Source of the DNA: Agarophyton chilense
Lineage: Eukaryota > Rhodophyta > Florideophyceae > Gracilariales > Gracilariaceae
DNA length: 64,000 bases
Assembly (NCBI GenBank): GCA_030374765.1
Contig: JARGXX010000016.1
Coordinates: forward strand, 1,240,001-1,304,000
Reading direction: 5' to 3'
The notes below the pieces were generated by a model, which searched no databases, had not been told where the DNA came from, and saw only the letters and a program-made list of their open reading frames with translations. Position numbers and translations under genes: made by a program. Positions 26,001-37,790 of this stretch are shown here, in pieces (positions within the stretch are counted from its first letter, which is position 1; each line of letters begins with the position of its first letter).

Positions 26001-29000
26001 ATGCCGTCTTGTTGCTTTCCAGGTTGCTATTATCGCACAAACTCCCTTTACTCCCTCTCTCCGCATCAAAAACGATGTCTCCACGGCAAAACCTCTCGCC
26101 CCTACGTCTTCTAAACCGCCCAGAGTGGTTTCACTCTCGCTGGACGCACCAAAAAACCACGCATCCAAACCTTGCTTACTGCATCTATCTGTGTCTCAAA
26201 CCTCCTCTCCGATAACGCCCTACTCCTAGACGACGACCCATATCACTCCAACCAAATCGCTCTCGCAGCACATTACGGAGAGGCAGCTGATATGCTCCAC
26301 ACCTCTTCCCCCTCTGCATCCCTCTCGAAACTCACCCCCTCCTCCTCCATGAACCATACCCTTCATCACATTGTCATTTCTATCTCCTCTATCTCCACCA
26401 AGCTCGTAAAGCGAATCGCAGAAGAACTTATGCACCTCCTGAAGTACCCCTCCTTCTCACTCTCAGACTTCCAGCAGTCTATCTCTTCGGCGTCCCAATG
26501 CCTACAGCTTCATTCCAAACTATTCGAGTACTTTGTAGGCTCCATCGGATTCAAAACCTCCATCAACTCAGATAAACTCAACCAATTCTCCGCAACTTTG
26601 TATGTCAAAAATCCCTTAGAAGTTCTACGCCAGCAACTCCAAATTACTTCCCACAACAACTCCTTCTTCCATCCAGTCAGACAATCTCCTACTGCCGGCA
26701 TCCACGCCTTCGCCCACCCAATGGCTTATGAACTCGGCTCAAACGTCTTCTCCGCAATGAAGGAACACATCCTCCACTCCCAAGACCCAGACGTCATCTG
26801 GCACTAACCTAAAACAACCGGCATCGACTCCTTCATCGGATTTGTACAACTCTACTCAAACAAGCCCTGCACCACTTTCAAAAGCTCCTCTGTCACCTCC
26901 TACCCCTTGCAAATTCCCCTCCTCAACTTTTCAGACACATTTCGCCACCTCTGGATCTCCAGCAACTACACCCTCGTCTGTTACATCCCCACTTCATTCA
27001 ACAAAACTTCTTCCCCTCCAGAAGACGACTCCATCTACATCAAGCCCTTCTTCTACTCCATGGACCGCACAGCGCGTATGTAACTCGTCCAGAATTCTTT
27101 CAACACAATTCTCAACCCCCTTTGGTCCGTTGGTCAAAAACGCTTCGCTTGCCGGGACGCTGACGGCGTCATCCGTCAACCCCGTCCAGTCATCGCAAAC
27201 TATAGCGCAGACATTTCGGAAGCAAATGACATCTTCGCCATTCTCAATGGCACACAACCAATGAAGCTTTGCCGAAGATGCCTTGTCCCCCCTCAGGCCT
27301 CAACCACTACACTCTCACCCTCATTCCACGAACTGTCTCCCACACCACTCAAACAAGGTCTTGGCACAAGCACCTGCTCCAAACTTCGAGAAGGCCCTTC
27401 TCTCCCGCAGACCACGCGTTTCTAGAACGCTAAAAAACCAAGCCACAGAATTCCTCTCTTCCACCTCCCTCTCCTCCTACACCTCTTTCCTCGAGTTGTA
27501 CCCACTCCTCACTCCCTACTCAATCCTCTCCTTCGAACCACTTCACAACTTCCACCTCAACATCTCAAAGCTCTTCAACCTCGCCACCATCGAAAGACTC
27601 AAGTCCGAAGATAAATTCTCCAGTGTCTGTCCCTTACACTCCACCAGATCATTCAAGACCATCCGCACCTCTCTTCTGAACCTATCCAACACCATCGTCG
27701 CGGACATCGAACTCCACTTCCCCGCTCCAGGTCTTCATATAGACTTCTCAAGTCCCGGAAAGGGTAACTCACTCAACGGCTTCTTCACCCCCGACGGTAT
27801 CAAAGGAATGCTAGAAGCAAAGGACTACAGAGCACTAGATATGGTCTTCCCCTTCATCGGCGTCTTCTTTGACCGGTGCTGCGATGAAGTTGACACAGCA
27901 CCCATCACCTCCATCTTCAACTCTTACACCAAGCTCTTCAACAACGTGCTCCACTACCACAACTTCCCAGAATGGACAGAAATCCGCCTTCGCATTTGGC
28001 GGATTGCCACCAAAAACTTCAAGTCAAACGCCCTCTCCATCCTCGCCCCCTTCCAGGCGTCGAAATTCTGATTACTCAAGTTCCATGTTCTCAATCACAT
28101 CATCTCAGACATCAAAAGATACAGAGGCCTCCACTTCGGTGACGCAGAATTCTATGAATATGCACACCTCCTCTTCAAAAACCACTACCGCCGTACCTCC
28201 CGCAGAAGATTAACAGCTCACAGAGAAACAATCGACACCATCCAACAGTCAGAGAACTTCTGCAACTCCATCTAAACCTCAAACTCAATCTCCTCTCCTT
28301 CTCCTCTACCTCTACAACACTGCATGGTTAGCGATGGCATCACTCTCCTCTTCCGCGACGTCATCGCCGCCGAAAAATACCTTCGCTCTCATCCTCATTC
28401 CACAATCTCCTCCCTCTCACACATCTTCCTCCCTTCTACCCTATCTTTCATCGACCAAATCTCTCGAGACGCCCTCTCCGCTTTCCATAATCTATGCCTC
28501 GAAACCCTTGGTCTCTCCTCATTCTCTTTCCAGATTCACCATCTCAAGTTCAAAGTAGTCAACTCAGCTTTCGTTCGAGGCGGTTTCAACCGTTCCTTAG
28601 GTGATTACGACCCTCACTTCAATTGCATCCGTTCATCAGAGTCAAGCGCCCTTCTCCCCCAGCGCATCTTCGTGACCCCCTCTTTCGGTCCATTCAAGTC
28701 TCCCAACTTCTCCTACATCCTGGTCTCTGGTACTCTCCCAAAACACTGCACCTTCCCCACCACTTCGATCTGCAAACTTCTAGCCCTTATCCGGTTCGAC
28801 TTCAAGGAAAACGACTAAAACCATGAAGAGTATGCCTTAGTACGCTTCTTAGAGGTCACCAAGCCAGTCGATCTCGTCGAACGCACCCTCAACTGCGTCT
28901 CCCTTCGCTGGGCCACAGATGATGAACCCGACCACACCCACTTCCCCAATCACACCAACCTCTCTCACAACGTCTCCCCGTGATTCAGTCTCATCCCGTT

Positions 29001-29160
29001 CTTCTCCATCAATGGTTCAATTCACGTCGTCCGCCAAACTTATCCCACCAATTCCTTCTTTCATTCCCTCCACTGGCGATTCCACCGTGCTTATATTAAT
29101 AACTTCTACAGAGATCCACGTGCTCGTGTATACGTCTCCATCCAAAGTGAACACGTTTGA
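26001..29160 (+). pseudogene. TNP2-class (CACTA/Plavaka-like) transposase, decayed
   Basis: This is the transposase of a plain DNA transposon. I start it at ATG 26001. It begins with a zinc finger (CCFPGC ... HQKRC), as Plavaka proteins do. One frame runs 26001 to about 27.4 kb, with FRHLWISSNYTLVCYIPTSF, VIANYSADISEANDIFAIL and CRRCLVPPQ (family C-P-R-C-L-V-P-P). After a frameshift between 27283 and 27423 the next frame runs to the TGA at 29158. It contains YSILSFEPLHNFHLNISKLF, where the family has D-x-x-H-x-x-x-L-G, and a C-terminal EEYALVRFLEVTKPVD ... CVSLRW ... IHVVR ... NNFYRD tail. In-frame stops lie at 26112, 26805, 27081 (TAA), 28069 (TGA), 28273, 28816 (TAA) and 28981 (TGA). Full length would be about 1,050 residues. 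It converges on the partner gene ending at 29226. Confidence 0.6.
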
Positions 29161-29225
29161 ACTTCACATCCATAACACTGAACATCTTCTCGCAAGGATT
29201 AAACACATTTTCTCCCCAGTCTCAA

Positions 29226-30848
29226 TCACCCACTCTCCAAACCTTCTCCTACTCCCCCTTCTCCTTCTTTTATCATTGCGTGATCCTCTCCTTCATGAAC
29301 AGAATTTCCCACAACATCCGGATTGAATTGTAGTTGCTCAAAATCCATGTAATTCGGACTTAAACTGCCTATGCAACAGTCCGCCACGCATCTTAGGTGA
29401 TCCTTGAACTAGCTCATGAACACTGCTTCACGAACTGCCAAATACATCATTGGCTTGGAAGGCATCCATAGTGCAACAGTCTCAACGAGCCCCGAATCGC
29501 CAAACAAATGCCTCAGGTCTTCTCTACCCACCCCCGAGTGCTCCACTTCTTCCCTGTATATCTCGTTCACCTTCCCCCTCGCCGACTCTAACATTTCTTC
29601 TACACCCTGCGGAAGGTACTTTGAAAACAAATTCGTGAACAGAATCTGCCGTTTCCCATCTCTTCCACAGTCACATTCTATGCCCTGCACCTCAGACGCA
29701 ATCCACACATCCAGGCGCCCCAGCTGCACAACACTCCCATCAACATACTTATACCCTTCCTCCGCTTCCCACGACCGTTGCTGCACGTTGTACCCAAGAA
29801 TCTCCCTCAGCACTTGCAAACTTACTCCGTTCCGGAACTACATTTCATTAGGCTCATCCTCATACTTCTGTGACGACACACGAAACACAAAGAAGCATAT
29901 CTCTTCTACTCTGCTTATTCTCCACGTTGACATCAGTTCATTCCCACCAATATCCTTCGGTAGTAGCTTCTAAAGCGCCTCCTGCACCTGCAACATGTAC
30001 CTCCTCTGCACTTTGTTGTCATCTCCTTGTCTAGCACGCCTACCTAACAAATTATATCCCAGTCCTAAAAACAGCTTCTCACTCACATTCCGCTTTCGTA
30101 CGTCCACATCATCGGTCAAAGCCTGCCCCACCCTCTTCCGTAAACACGCATCCTTCATCAACTTCTGCACACGCTCGTCGTCCTTCCCCGACGACCATAA
30201 TGATGGCCACATCGGCCTCCTCCACTGCATCCCCACCACATCGTACAACTAAGCCTCACTTCCTCCCTTCACCGACGAACTATAAGGTTTCATCTCTCGT
30301 GCGACCTCCACCGGACATCGTAGAACAATCTCTTTCCCATCCATAACCATCACACTTTCCTTCCTCTCCTCTCCAAGAACCTCACACTTATTCACCCAGT
30401 TCCTCGCCACAGCTTCTGACAGAAACAGCTCTGACATCTCACTCTTCACATACTGGAGCACACTGTCATACATATTCTTCGCCACCCCATATAACCTTTC
30501 ATCCACCTCTATCTCATGTCGCATTCTCCCACCTCTCTCCATTATATTCGACTTTCCTTCTTTGTTCTTCACTGCCTGCCAAAAAGATTGTGTATGAAGT
30601 TGGTGATCTCTCACTTCCTTCCCAAGCCGTTGGATCTCTTCCTGGGCCAACCTCAGATTCATCTTGAAGCTCTCCCAATCATTCTTCTTACTATGTAGCT
30701 CCCCCTACAACCTATTCATCTTCGTAAGCAGTTCATTCCGTGCGGCATTCGACTCCTTTACACAATGCACTCCACCAGTCTCTTCAGTAGGGTCCCTAAA
30801 CACGATTTCCCCCTCAAAATCATCCCCCCGGCCCCGTTCCCTTCTCAT
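29226..30848 (-). CDS. Partner gene of the TNP2-class element; frame broken only by TAG
   Basis: This is a minus-strand frame open from the TGA at 30918-30920 to the TGA at 29226-29228 (563 codons). It is interrupted by five TAG codons (low coordinates 30705, 30249, 29970, 29838, 29409) and by no TAA or TGA. The first ATG is at 30848. The N-terminal part is charged and heptad-like (NRL, ELHSKKNDWESFK, LRLAQEEIQRLGKEV), so a coiled coil is likely; the rest is ordinary globular composition with an ECDCG pair. I do not recognise the family. It faces the transposase tail to tail with about 65 bp between the stops, so the two genes form one element. A TNPA-like DNA-binding or regulatory role is only a guess. 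It is either a pseudogene hit only by TAG or a gene in which TAG is sense. Confidence 0.5.
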
Positions 30849-31039
30849 ATCCCATGAAGAACCTCTATCCACTGTTTTCCTTCTCCACCCGGCGCCCTTA
30901 TCATCGCCTGTCCCCTCTCAACGGAAGCTTGTGCAACTGAATGCACGCAGTCCTCATATTCTACCGGTATTTCGATTTCTTTTTCTCCATCTCCGTGTTC
31001 TTCCAATCACTTCGTTAAGCGGTCACCTCGATCTTGTGG

Positions 31040-31777
31040 TCAATGAACCCATCCTGTACGCCTCGTCACAACGTTATCTATCGCACTTGTGGCCCGCTCA
31101 GGGAGTTTTGAACCTCGACTTGAAGACTTCACGTCCGCTGGCACAACCTTTTCTCGAGACGCAGTTTCTACAATTCTTGGTCCAGACGATGCTCTCATCG
31201 CCTTCGCCACCTTTTGCGCGTCCTGTCCCGTAACTTTTGGCAGCTCGCTGATTTTTACTATAGCAGTGACGCCCGTACAGTCTGGTACGAAGTCCTGTTC
31301 CATTCTCAATTCGTACTTATCCTGCCAACGCTTAGATGGTGCCTTCTTCCACAGTTTCCCGCGCTCTAAATGCGTAACTTTCGCATAATCCTTCCGCGCC
31401 GGCTTCGCCTTTGCGCTCGGCTTCTCCTTTACCCTCGACTTGAGATTCGGCTTCGACTTCAGCTTAGGGAATTTTAGAGTGAGGGGTTCATCTCTCTGTT
31501 TAGCAGGTTTTGCGGCGAGGAGCTCACTCTCAGTGGTTTCCGTGGCCGTCATTTCTGCGGCCGTGGAAGAAGTCTTTGCGTGCGTTCCAGGTTCAACTCT
31601 GGCACGCGCTGCACATTCCGGAGTCTTCGAAGATAATTCACTTCGCTGCAGACACCGTTCACACCCGCCCGACCCAGTGCTTCTTCTCTTCGTATCACAG
31701 GGTTCATGTACCCGAGCCGCCCCCCATCGCAGACCGGTCGGGGTAGTTTGCTTCGTTCTACGTGTGGGAGGCACCAT
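31040..31777 (-). CDS. Intact 245-codon basic ORF next to the TNP2-class element
   Basis: This uninterrupted minus-strand frame runs from ATG 31777 to a TGA at 31040. The protein is very basic. Residues about 100-150 are a Lys/Pro-rich stretch (KFPKLKSKPNLKSR, KEKPSAKAKPARKDY) that could bind DNA without a fixed fold. Earlier there is a CERC pair and a CAAR. The C-terminal third is a mixed TGQDAQKVAKAMRAS helix-like segment. It lies just upstream, on the same strand, of the coiled-coil partner gene but in another frame. It may be that gene's N-terminal part (frameshift or intron) or a separate small gene. It is one of the longest unbroken frames in the window. No homology is recognised, and chance openness in GC-rich sequence is possible. 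Confidence 0.4.
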   Translation of the reverse strand: MVPPTRRTKQTTPTGLRWGAARVHEPCDTKRRSTGSGGCERCLQRSELSSKTPECAARARVEPGTHAKTSSTAAEMTATETTESELLAAKPAKQRDEPLTLKFPKLKSKPNLKSRVKEKPSAKAKPARKDYAKVTHLERGKLWKKAPSKRWQDKYELRMEQDFVPDCTGVTAIVKISELPKVTGQDAQKVAKAMRASSGPRIVETASREKVVPADVKSSSRGSKLPERATSAIDNVVTRRTGWVH

Positions 31778-34700
31778 GGACCGCGTTTAGGTATACAAAG
31801 AGACGGAGACGGAATGAGAGAAAGAGGGAGGAACACGAAAAAGAAGAGAGAGACGAGAACGAGACGGAGAGTGGGGTTGGTGGTGAGGGAAAGAAAGGTT
31901 CATGCCCCGGCGTCGCCTACAGGGACTAAGAACCGTGGGGTGGAAGCTCGATTTCGCGGTTTCTGAAAATTTGGGGGATTTATTTCCACTTCCCGCTCTG
32001 TTTACCATAGCGTTATCCCTGCATCCAGGCCTCTTCAAACCCAATACGTTTCTTCTTCTTCTGTTTTTATGTGAACGGATATGCTCATATCTGGTGTTAC
32101 GTGGGGTACGTGAAAGTAAACCCCCGCACCTCTAAGACTTCTTGGACAAACTAACTCCAAACTACGAATTCTCAGCCTTGTTTTAATCACTAAGCTGTGA
32201 TTCGTTTCGCAAAACCGCGTCATGTCCTAAAGAAACCGTCATCTGCGTGAGAATTTCGCTACCGAAAATCATCTCGAACTCGGTATCGGGACAAAGACAC
32301 ATGGTATGTCGAGCGCAGTCCTTCGTAGGGTTTGTACGGTAATGGATGCGGCCCAGAGAGGCCACTGGATACGCTATAAATGTCCAGGTAATACGGTCGA
32401 TGATTTGGCGTGCACCGTGATATCCTGGTGATGCCAGCCAGATGATGATTATTATTTTGAAAAAAGTTGACAACGTTTGGATGCACAGATGATGTCTCAA
32501 ACACTGTCCGTTGGTGTTTGCAGATTGATTTCATGCACAAATGACAAGTCTACACACTTTGCTTTAAATTTTTTCCGGTGGCTGGATGCTCAGATGATAG
32601 ATTGTTAGACTGCTTTCAATCCTACCCCCAGTCGGATAGTCGTGCCGAAGAAGTTATTTTTGCACCCGTTAAACCTCAATCTCATGGTTTCCAGATTTCT
32701 GCCCCAACATCACTCTCCATTTTCGATTCTTCCTTAGTCACAGTTTTAGAATCACCTACAGTCTCCGGCTCCTTACAACGTCTCTGACTTAAGCAGTTTC
32801 AGTTCGTTCGAATCAACAAAAGAGAGTTAACAACAAATTCATATACTGGTATGATTTTCGTTATCCATTTGCTTGTAGGACTTCTTCTAAAGGCTTCCGA
32901 GCTCTTCGTTGAATATAGCTTGGATTCTAAGGCTGTTATTTCTCGTTCTTCGCCCAGTTTCATATGGCTGGTACCAATGCATACTTGAATGTTGGACTAC
33001 CAAGAAGTTCTTCCACTCTAGAACCTGAGATAGTCTCATTCATGGAAAAGAAGTGTATATCGTTTTCCCGATCTTCTATTGACCTGGCTGCCCTTATCGC
33101 GAGCAAAAAACTGCTCCCATGCGACAGCAATGACGAACCTTATGACTTTGTTTTGTCTCAAACGCTGGATTGGGTGCATTTTGGGAGTGCTGGTATTCTT
33201 GGTGAATAAAAGTGACCGTCTCTTGCCGGTTCCAGCTTAGCCTCACTCAGGAGTTTCCCTGATCAATAAAACAAAATACTCGTCGGAGGAGGCATGTGCA
33301 TCGTAAAAAATGCAGAACGTGTCATTTTTCTGCGTCGTTCAGATGACAAAGTTCACCGACTCGGTTGGATTTGGTTGGCTTGCAATGGATCTGCTACTAT
33401 TGGCAAGGCCTTTACTATCGAGATATACAGTCATTAGCACGGATTTCTTCTCGGACGGTCTTCAGACTTTTTTGACTGGGCGTTATACTCTGGCACAAGA
33501 GCTCCTGGAGTTTCGAATGCAACTTTCGAAGTCATACCGGTACATACGACTTTTATTCCACCCTCTGGCACATGGTTATGGGAGCCTGGGTTGAAGTTTG
33601 AAGTATTCTGGATTATTTCCATGTACTTAGATACCTACCGCAACGATCTCGGTAGAAATGGGGAGCAATTTGTCGCTTCGAGAAGAGCAGGATCTCTCAC
33701 ATTCGAGAGAACCGTGACTGTGGTGGAGGAATATGGACTTCTATCACTGTGCTTGGTAGGTGCGTATCTTGCCCTTCTATGGAAAGCGATACAACTCCTT
33801 TTTAGATCAATCACAAGTTTCGACGTTAGCTTTCGAGACATGGTATCTAGGCTGGTTCACAGCGAACAGAGTCGTACTCAATGCCTTAACTCAAGTCGTG
33901 AAGGTATTGTACTATGTGTAGCGAAGTGTGAAGTAGGAGAAGTACTTCTTGGTGCTGTAGGTGAAGTAACCCATGTAACCCCAAAGAAGATGAAGTTTGC
34001 TCACGGAATAACTACAGTGCGACATCGAGGTACAACCTCGTTCTCAGCCTCCTGATACACTTCCGGTCACTCATCATCTGCGTTAAACGAATGAACGGGC
34101 CTGACTGGAATCTCATTTGCATCATCGCAATCAAATTTGGTTCGTTAGGCTGAACTTCTTACGACACGGATGCTTACGATACGTTGATTGAATAAAGCTA
34201 GCGAAGCTCGTCTTGAGAATGATGCAATCCTTGGCGCTTTTTAGTAAACACCGACGACAGACTGTGGTACAATTGTATCATGTTTTGTTACAAGGAAATC
34301 CTTGTATTCCTGTACAAGAAAGAACATTTCCTAAACCAGTTGTATGTTTCTGGGGGTCGGCTCACTCTGCCAAGGCAGATAAGTATCACAGAGAGAATTC
34401 TTTCTCGGACCCAAGCGGTTTTCGATATGTATTGACCATGGAATGAAATATTCAAGACGGAACCATCCACATAGAAATTCGATCGAACCAAACAGAATGG
34501 AATCTGTAACTTCACTTGCTGTCGCTTGATTTGAGAACAAAGGCAACTCTATCTTGTCGAGCTTTATAATCAACAGTTTTCTTCTGAAAGGTTTCCAACT
34601 CCATTTTATTTGACTTCAAAATCTCTCGAAACCGCTCAATTATTTCCTGGTTACGAAACCGGGATTCAGAGAAATTAAAGATAAACGTAAGACTGATGTG

Positions 34701-36490
34701 TAGATTTTCGTAACGTCGTTGAAACAGAGTACTTCAGATTGACACTTACCGTGCCGTGCTTTTGAATCACAGGTAACAAGCGCTGATAGGGTTGCTGCTG
34801 TAGTACAGAAATTGGTTTTAATTACGTATGAGAACCGATGGGCCGGGCACCCTAATTCTGCCAATCCGATCCGGAAGCTGCGCGCGCAATTTGCCTAGGA
34901 ACGCAGAATCTTTCTGAAGTTTGCTTTCTCAGAAAATATATATGTGATCGCTGCTTTTATATAGACTCTCCGTTCTGGTCGATGCTATACCAGAGTGCAC
35001 ACCTGGATTGACGACTCATGAGATCATAACTGTTTTTCGCTGCGTTAAAACCATGGCCTGTTGCAGTCCAGATCTTACTACAGAAGTCTTGGGATTCTTC
35101 TTCAGAAGGTAGATCGCAACCAATTTGAGGTTTCCCACCGCGTGCATGCCCTCCTCCACTAAGCCCTTTACGTCACTCTTTGACTCAGCGCAGTATCTCG
35201 GGACGGTGCATGCCAGGTTTACCCACCAACAGCTTCGGGAGGAAGAGCTGTTCTTGAGGCTGCATTACCACAGGCTGCACTTTGAAAATAAGAAGTATGG
35301 AGAGCATAAGGACCTGTTAGTACTAACCTGTTGCCCCTTCATCATCATTTTCGATTACGGGGTTTTCGCACGTAGTTCATGAGCCTGCATGTCTTCGCCA
35401 AAACGTTGCAGGCTGTCGCTGTCGAGGTGTTAGTTGAGAAGGAGGCGTCGTAGATTTAAAATAATCAATGACTTAGCGTTCAAATCATGTGGGATATGAC
35501 GATAGTTCGACAGTACGCGTATTTGTTCTTGCATTATTGACGCATGAATTAGCTTCATGAACTCATAACTTTATGACACGATTGAAGGAGAAGAGGGACA
35601 CTGATCTACGAGACTTTGATCAGAACATTGGACGAGAAGGGAGCAAAAACGACTGCAATGTCGTGTAATATATTTGAAGGATGAGATGATTCGCGACATT
35701 CATATGTGGACAATGGCGCATGCGAAGATACGCACCTTGTTTCATGTGATTTCTGTTCCATGCAACTATGCGCCTTGACAGGTCGGTCATCATTCATCAC
35801 GAGGGAAGCGATACACGCACATGCTTTTGCTAAGCTGTCCCACACCTGTAGTTGTATCGAGACCCCACGCAACCAGCTAGTGCTCCACCAGATCAAAATC
35901 AAAAGCTTCACCTCTGTGATCGTGCGAAAGCATAACCGTAGCTATGGATCGGTTTCTGAAGACCAGGAGATAGATCGACTTCTACCATGCACTTCCTTCG
36001 AATACCATATCATGCCGCTGTTTTCAAAGAAGGGCTCTTCTCATGCTGTTTGTCGCAAAAAGCGAGAAAGCGTTTCACGGTAGGCAAAATTCTTAAAAGC
36101 AGGCAGTCCTTTGTTCCTTCTTGTCATCATGGTCCATCATTTCTCGCAAGATATGAACCATTTTACTTGCTTGTCAGATCACGTCAGATCGCGAGTGCGA
36201 GACAACTGCACCGGCAGATGCTAAGGTTTCGGTAAGGTCTGAGAATCATTCATCAATACCTTTATGCATGTGGTATGTGCTCAATGGGCAATCGCTATCG
36301 TCTAACCTTGTCTCCACCTCTGAATTTTTACGTTTCTTGGTTCAGCATCTAATGTCACAAATTCTACAGGTGCGTGCCAGATTGAGACGCATACGCAGAT
36401 ATCATAGTTTACAAATCTAACAAACAACACAAGTAGCATCAGGGTTGAACCAATACTAGTTCAACAGAAATAATATGAAGAACCGGAGGT
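31778..36490. other. No assignable gene; scattered fragments
   Basis: At 32540-32183 (-) a frame has a SPGYHGARQIIDRITW stretch weakly like the His-rich start of a retroelement integrase. This is a possible fossil scrap, not secure. Plus frames at 33310-33594 and 33591-34055 (154 residues) and minus frames at 34573-34288 have ordinary composition but no motif. At 35.6-36.1 kb overlapping frames on both strands (101 and 125 residues) cannot be separated. No repeats or RNA genes were seen. Confidence 0.3.
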
Positions 36491-36496
36491 CACTCA

Positions 36497-37570
36497 CATC
36501 AGGTTTTGTTCTGTCTACCTCCTCAGTGACGACTACGAAAAGCGGAAGAGTTGACTTTTTTCAAAACCACCCCTGCCAGCTCGAGAAAAGGATCGAAAAC
36601 CGCGTTCTACCCGATTACTTTGTCCGGCTCTTACACGCAAAGACCTGTTCTTTTCGTGCGTTGCACGCCGGGTGATAGTCGTGCGAGAATGAGGACGTAC
36701 AATTAGGGATTCCGTTCCAGACGCATTTTCATTCTTTCGGTGGCTTCTGTAGCTTTCAGAGAGAACGACAGGTATAGGATCACGTTGAGGAAGTACAGGT
36801 GCTGGGGTGGTCTCGTCATTGTAAGCCTTTTGTCCAAGTAGAAAAGGGACAGGTGCTGGAGTGATCTCATCCTAATCCACTTCTTGTACAAGTCGAGCAG
36901 ATGCTAAAACTGGAAGGATCTCTTCCCTATCAAACTATAATGTGACATGAACAGGAGCCAGTGTTGGAGTAATTTCGTCTTCAATGCGTGCCTCGTTCGC
37001 CTTTTGTTCAAGTAATGGAAGAGAAGCATCGTTTTGACTTTCGCAAAGGTTGGAACTGATATCTCTCATGCTACTTCCATTATTTGTTTGCGTAGGTTGA
37101 GAACATGATCGTTCTGAGGGGGGACAAACACCTGAGGAAGGTACGTAACTCACAGCTCCATGTCTGGTCAAAGCTTGGGTGGGACCTCCATCTCTCTGCG
37201 GTCTGTTTTCTGAACCCACACGATTAACTTTCGCAGAGCTCCTGCATGAGCCATAATTACGTTCTCTTCGCAAGCTTTCTTGGAGTAACATATTCAGGGC
37301 CTATTGGCCTTCTGCTTTTTTCAGAACTCGGTAGTGGCGCTCGATCCTTGAACGAAGCTCAATAACAACTTGTGGAAAGCTACGGATAAGGCTTCGAAAA
37401 GTAATCGGCCCTTCTTCAGATACATTCTTCATACAGTAGAAGAACTTCCGAATACTGCGCATTGCAAAAAAAACGAATTCTTCTGATATCGGATAGTCTG
37501 AATCGTAGTCGCAACCTTCTAACGATGCAGTCTTATGGTTGAATACCTCTCTCACGCGTATCTGAGATCC
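36497..37570 (-). CDS. Partner gene of second TNP2-class element; frame broken only by TAG
   Basis: This minus-strand frame is open from a TAA at 37571-37573 to a TGA at 36494-36496 (358 codons). It is interrupted by TAG at low coordinates 37301, 36935, 36872, 36533 and 36515 and by no TAA or TGA. The N-terminal part (37555-37301) is helical and charged (RSIRKFFYCM, RSLIRSFPQVVIELRSRIERHYRVLKK). A Ser/Gln-rich middle follows, then an imperfect repeat of about 17-20 residues with the core DEITPAPV (four degenerate units, 36780-37000), then an Arg-rich tail. It is divergent from the transposase frame that starts near 37.79 kb, with about 220 bp between them, so a shared promoter region is likely. 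I do not recognise the family. Confidence 0.45.
36780..37000 (-). repeat. Degenerate repeat coding DEITPAPV units
   Basis: About four imperfect units of 50-60 bp lie within the minus-strand gene. On + they show GGTGCTGG..GG.GTGATCTCATC and AGTGTTGGAGTAATTTCGTC variants. The units code an acid-then-proline motif and differ by many substitutions, so the expansion is old. Confidence 0.5.
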
Positions 37571-37790
37571 TTAAACTTCGTGACCATGCTAACCCTTGCG
37601 TCGAGACTCAAATCTGCTTGGAACAGGAATAATCCTTTCACCTGCAGCTGCTGTGGTAAACGTTTCTGTTTCCTGCGGAGCCTGGTTGGTGCGATGATGA
37701 GGACACATTATGTTCAAATTCAGTGAGAGGAGCGGATCTCTGGAACAAGCTTTGAATAGATGCTGGCCAGAAAACGGACCCAGATGAGTA

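Noticed and set aside
26994-27257. Minus-strand ORF inside the transposase region
   Set aside because: It is antisense to clear TNP2-class motifs on the plus strand; a shadow frame.
32183-32540. Retroelement integrase zinc-binding region
   Set aside because: There is only one short His/Gly stretch, without the paired Cys block or neighbouring domains. It is kept as a weak note, not as a feature.
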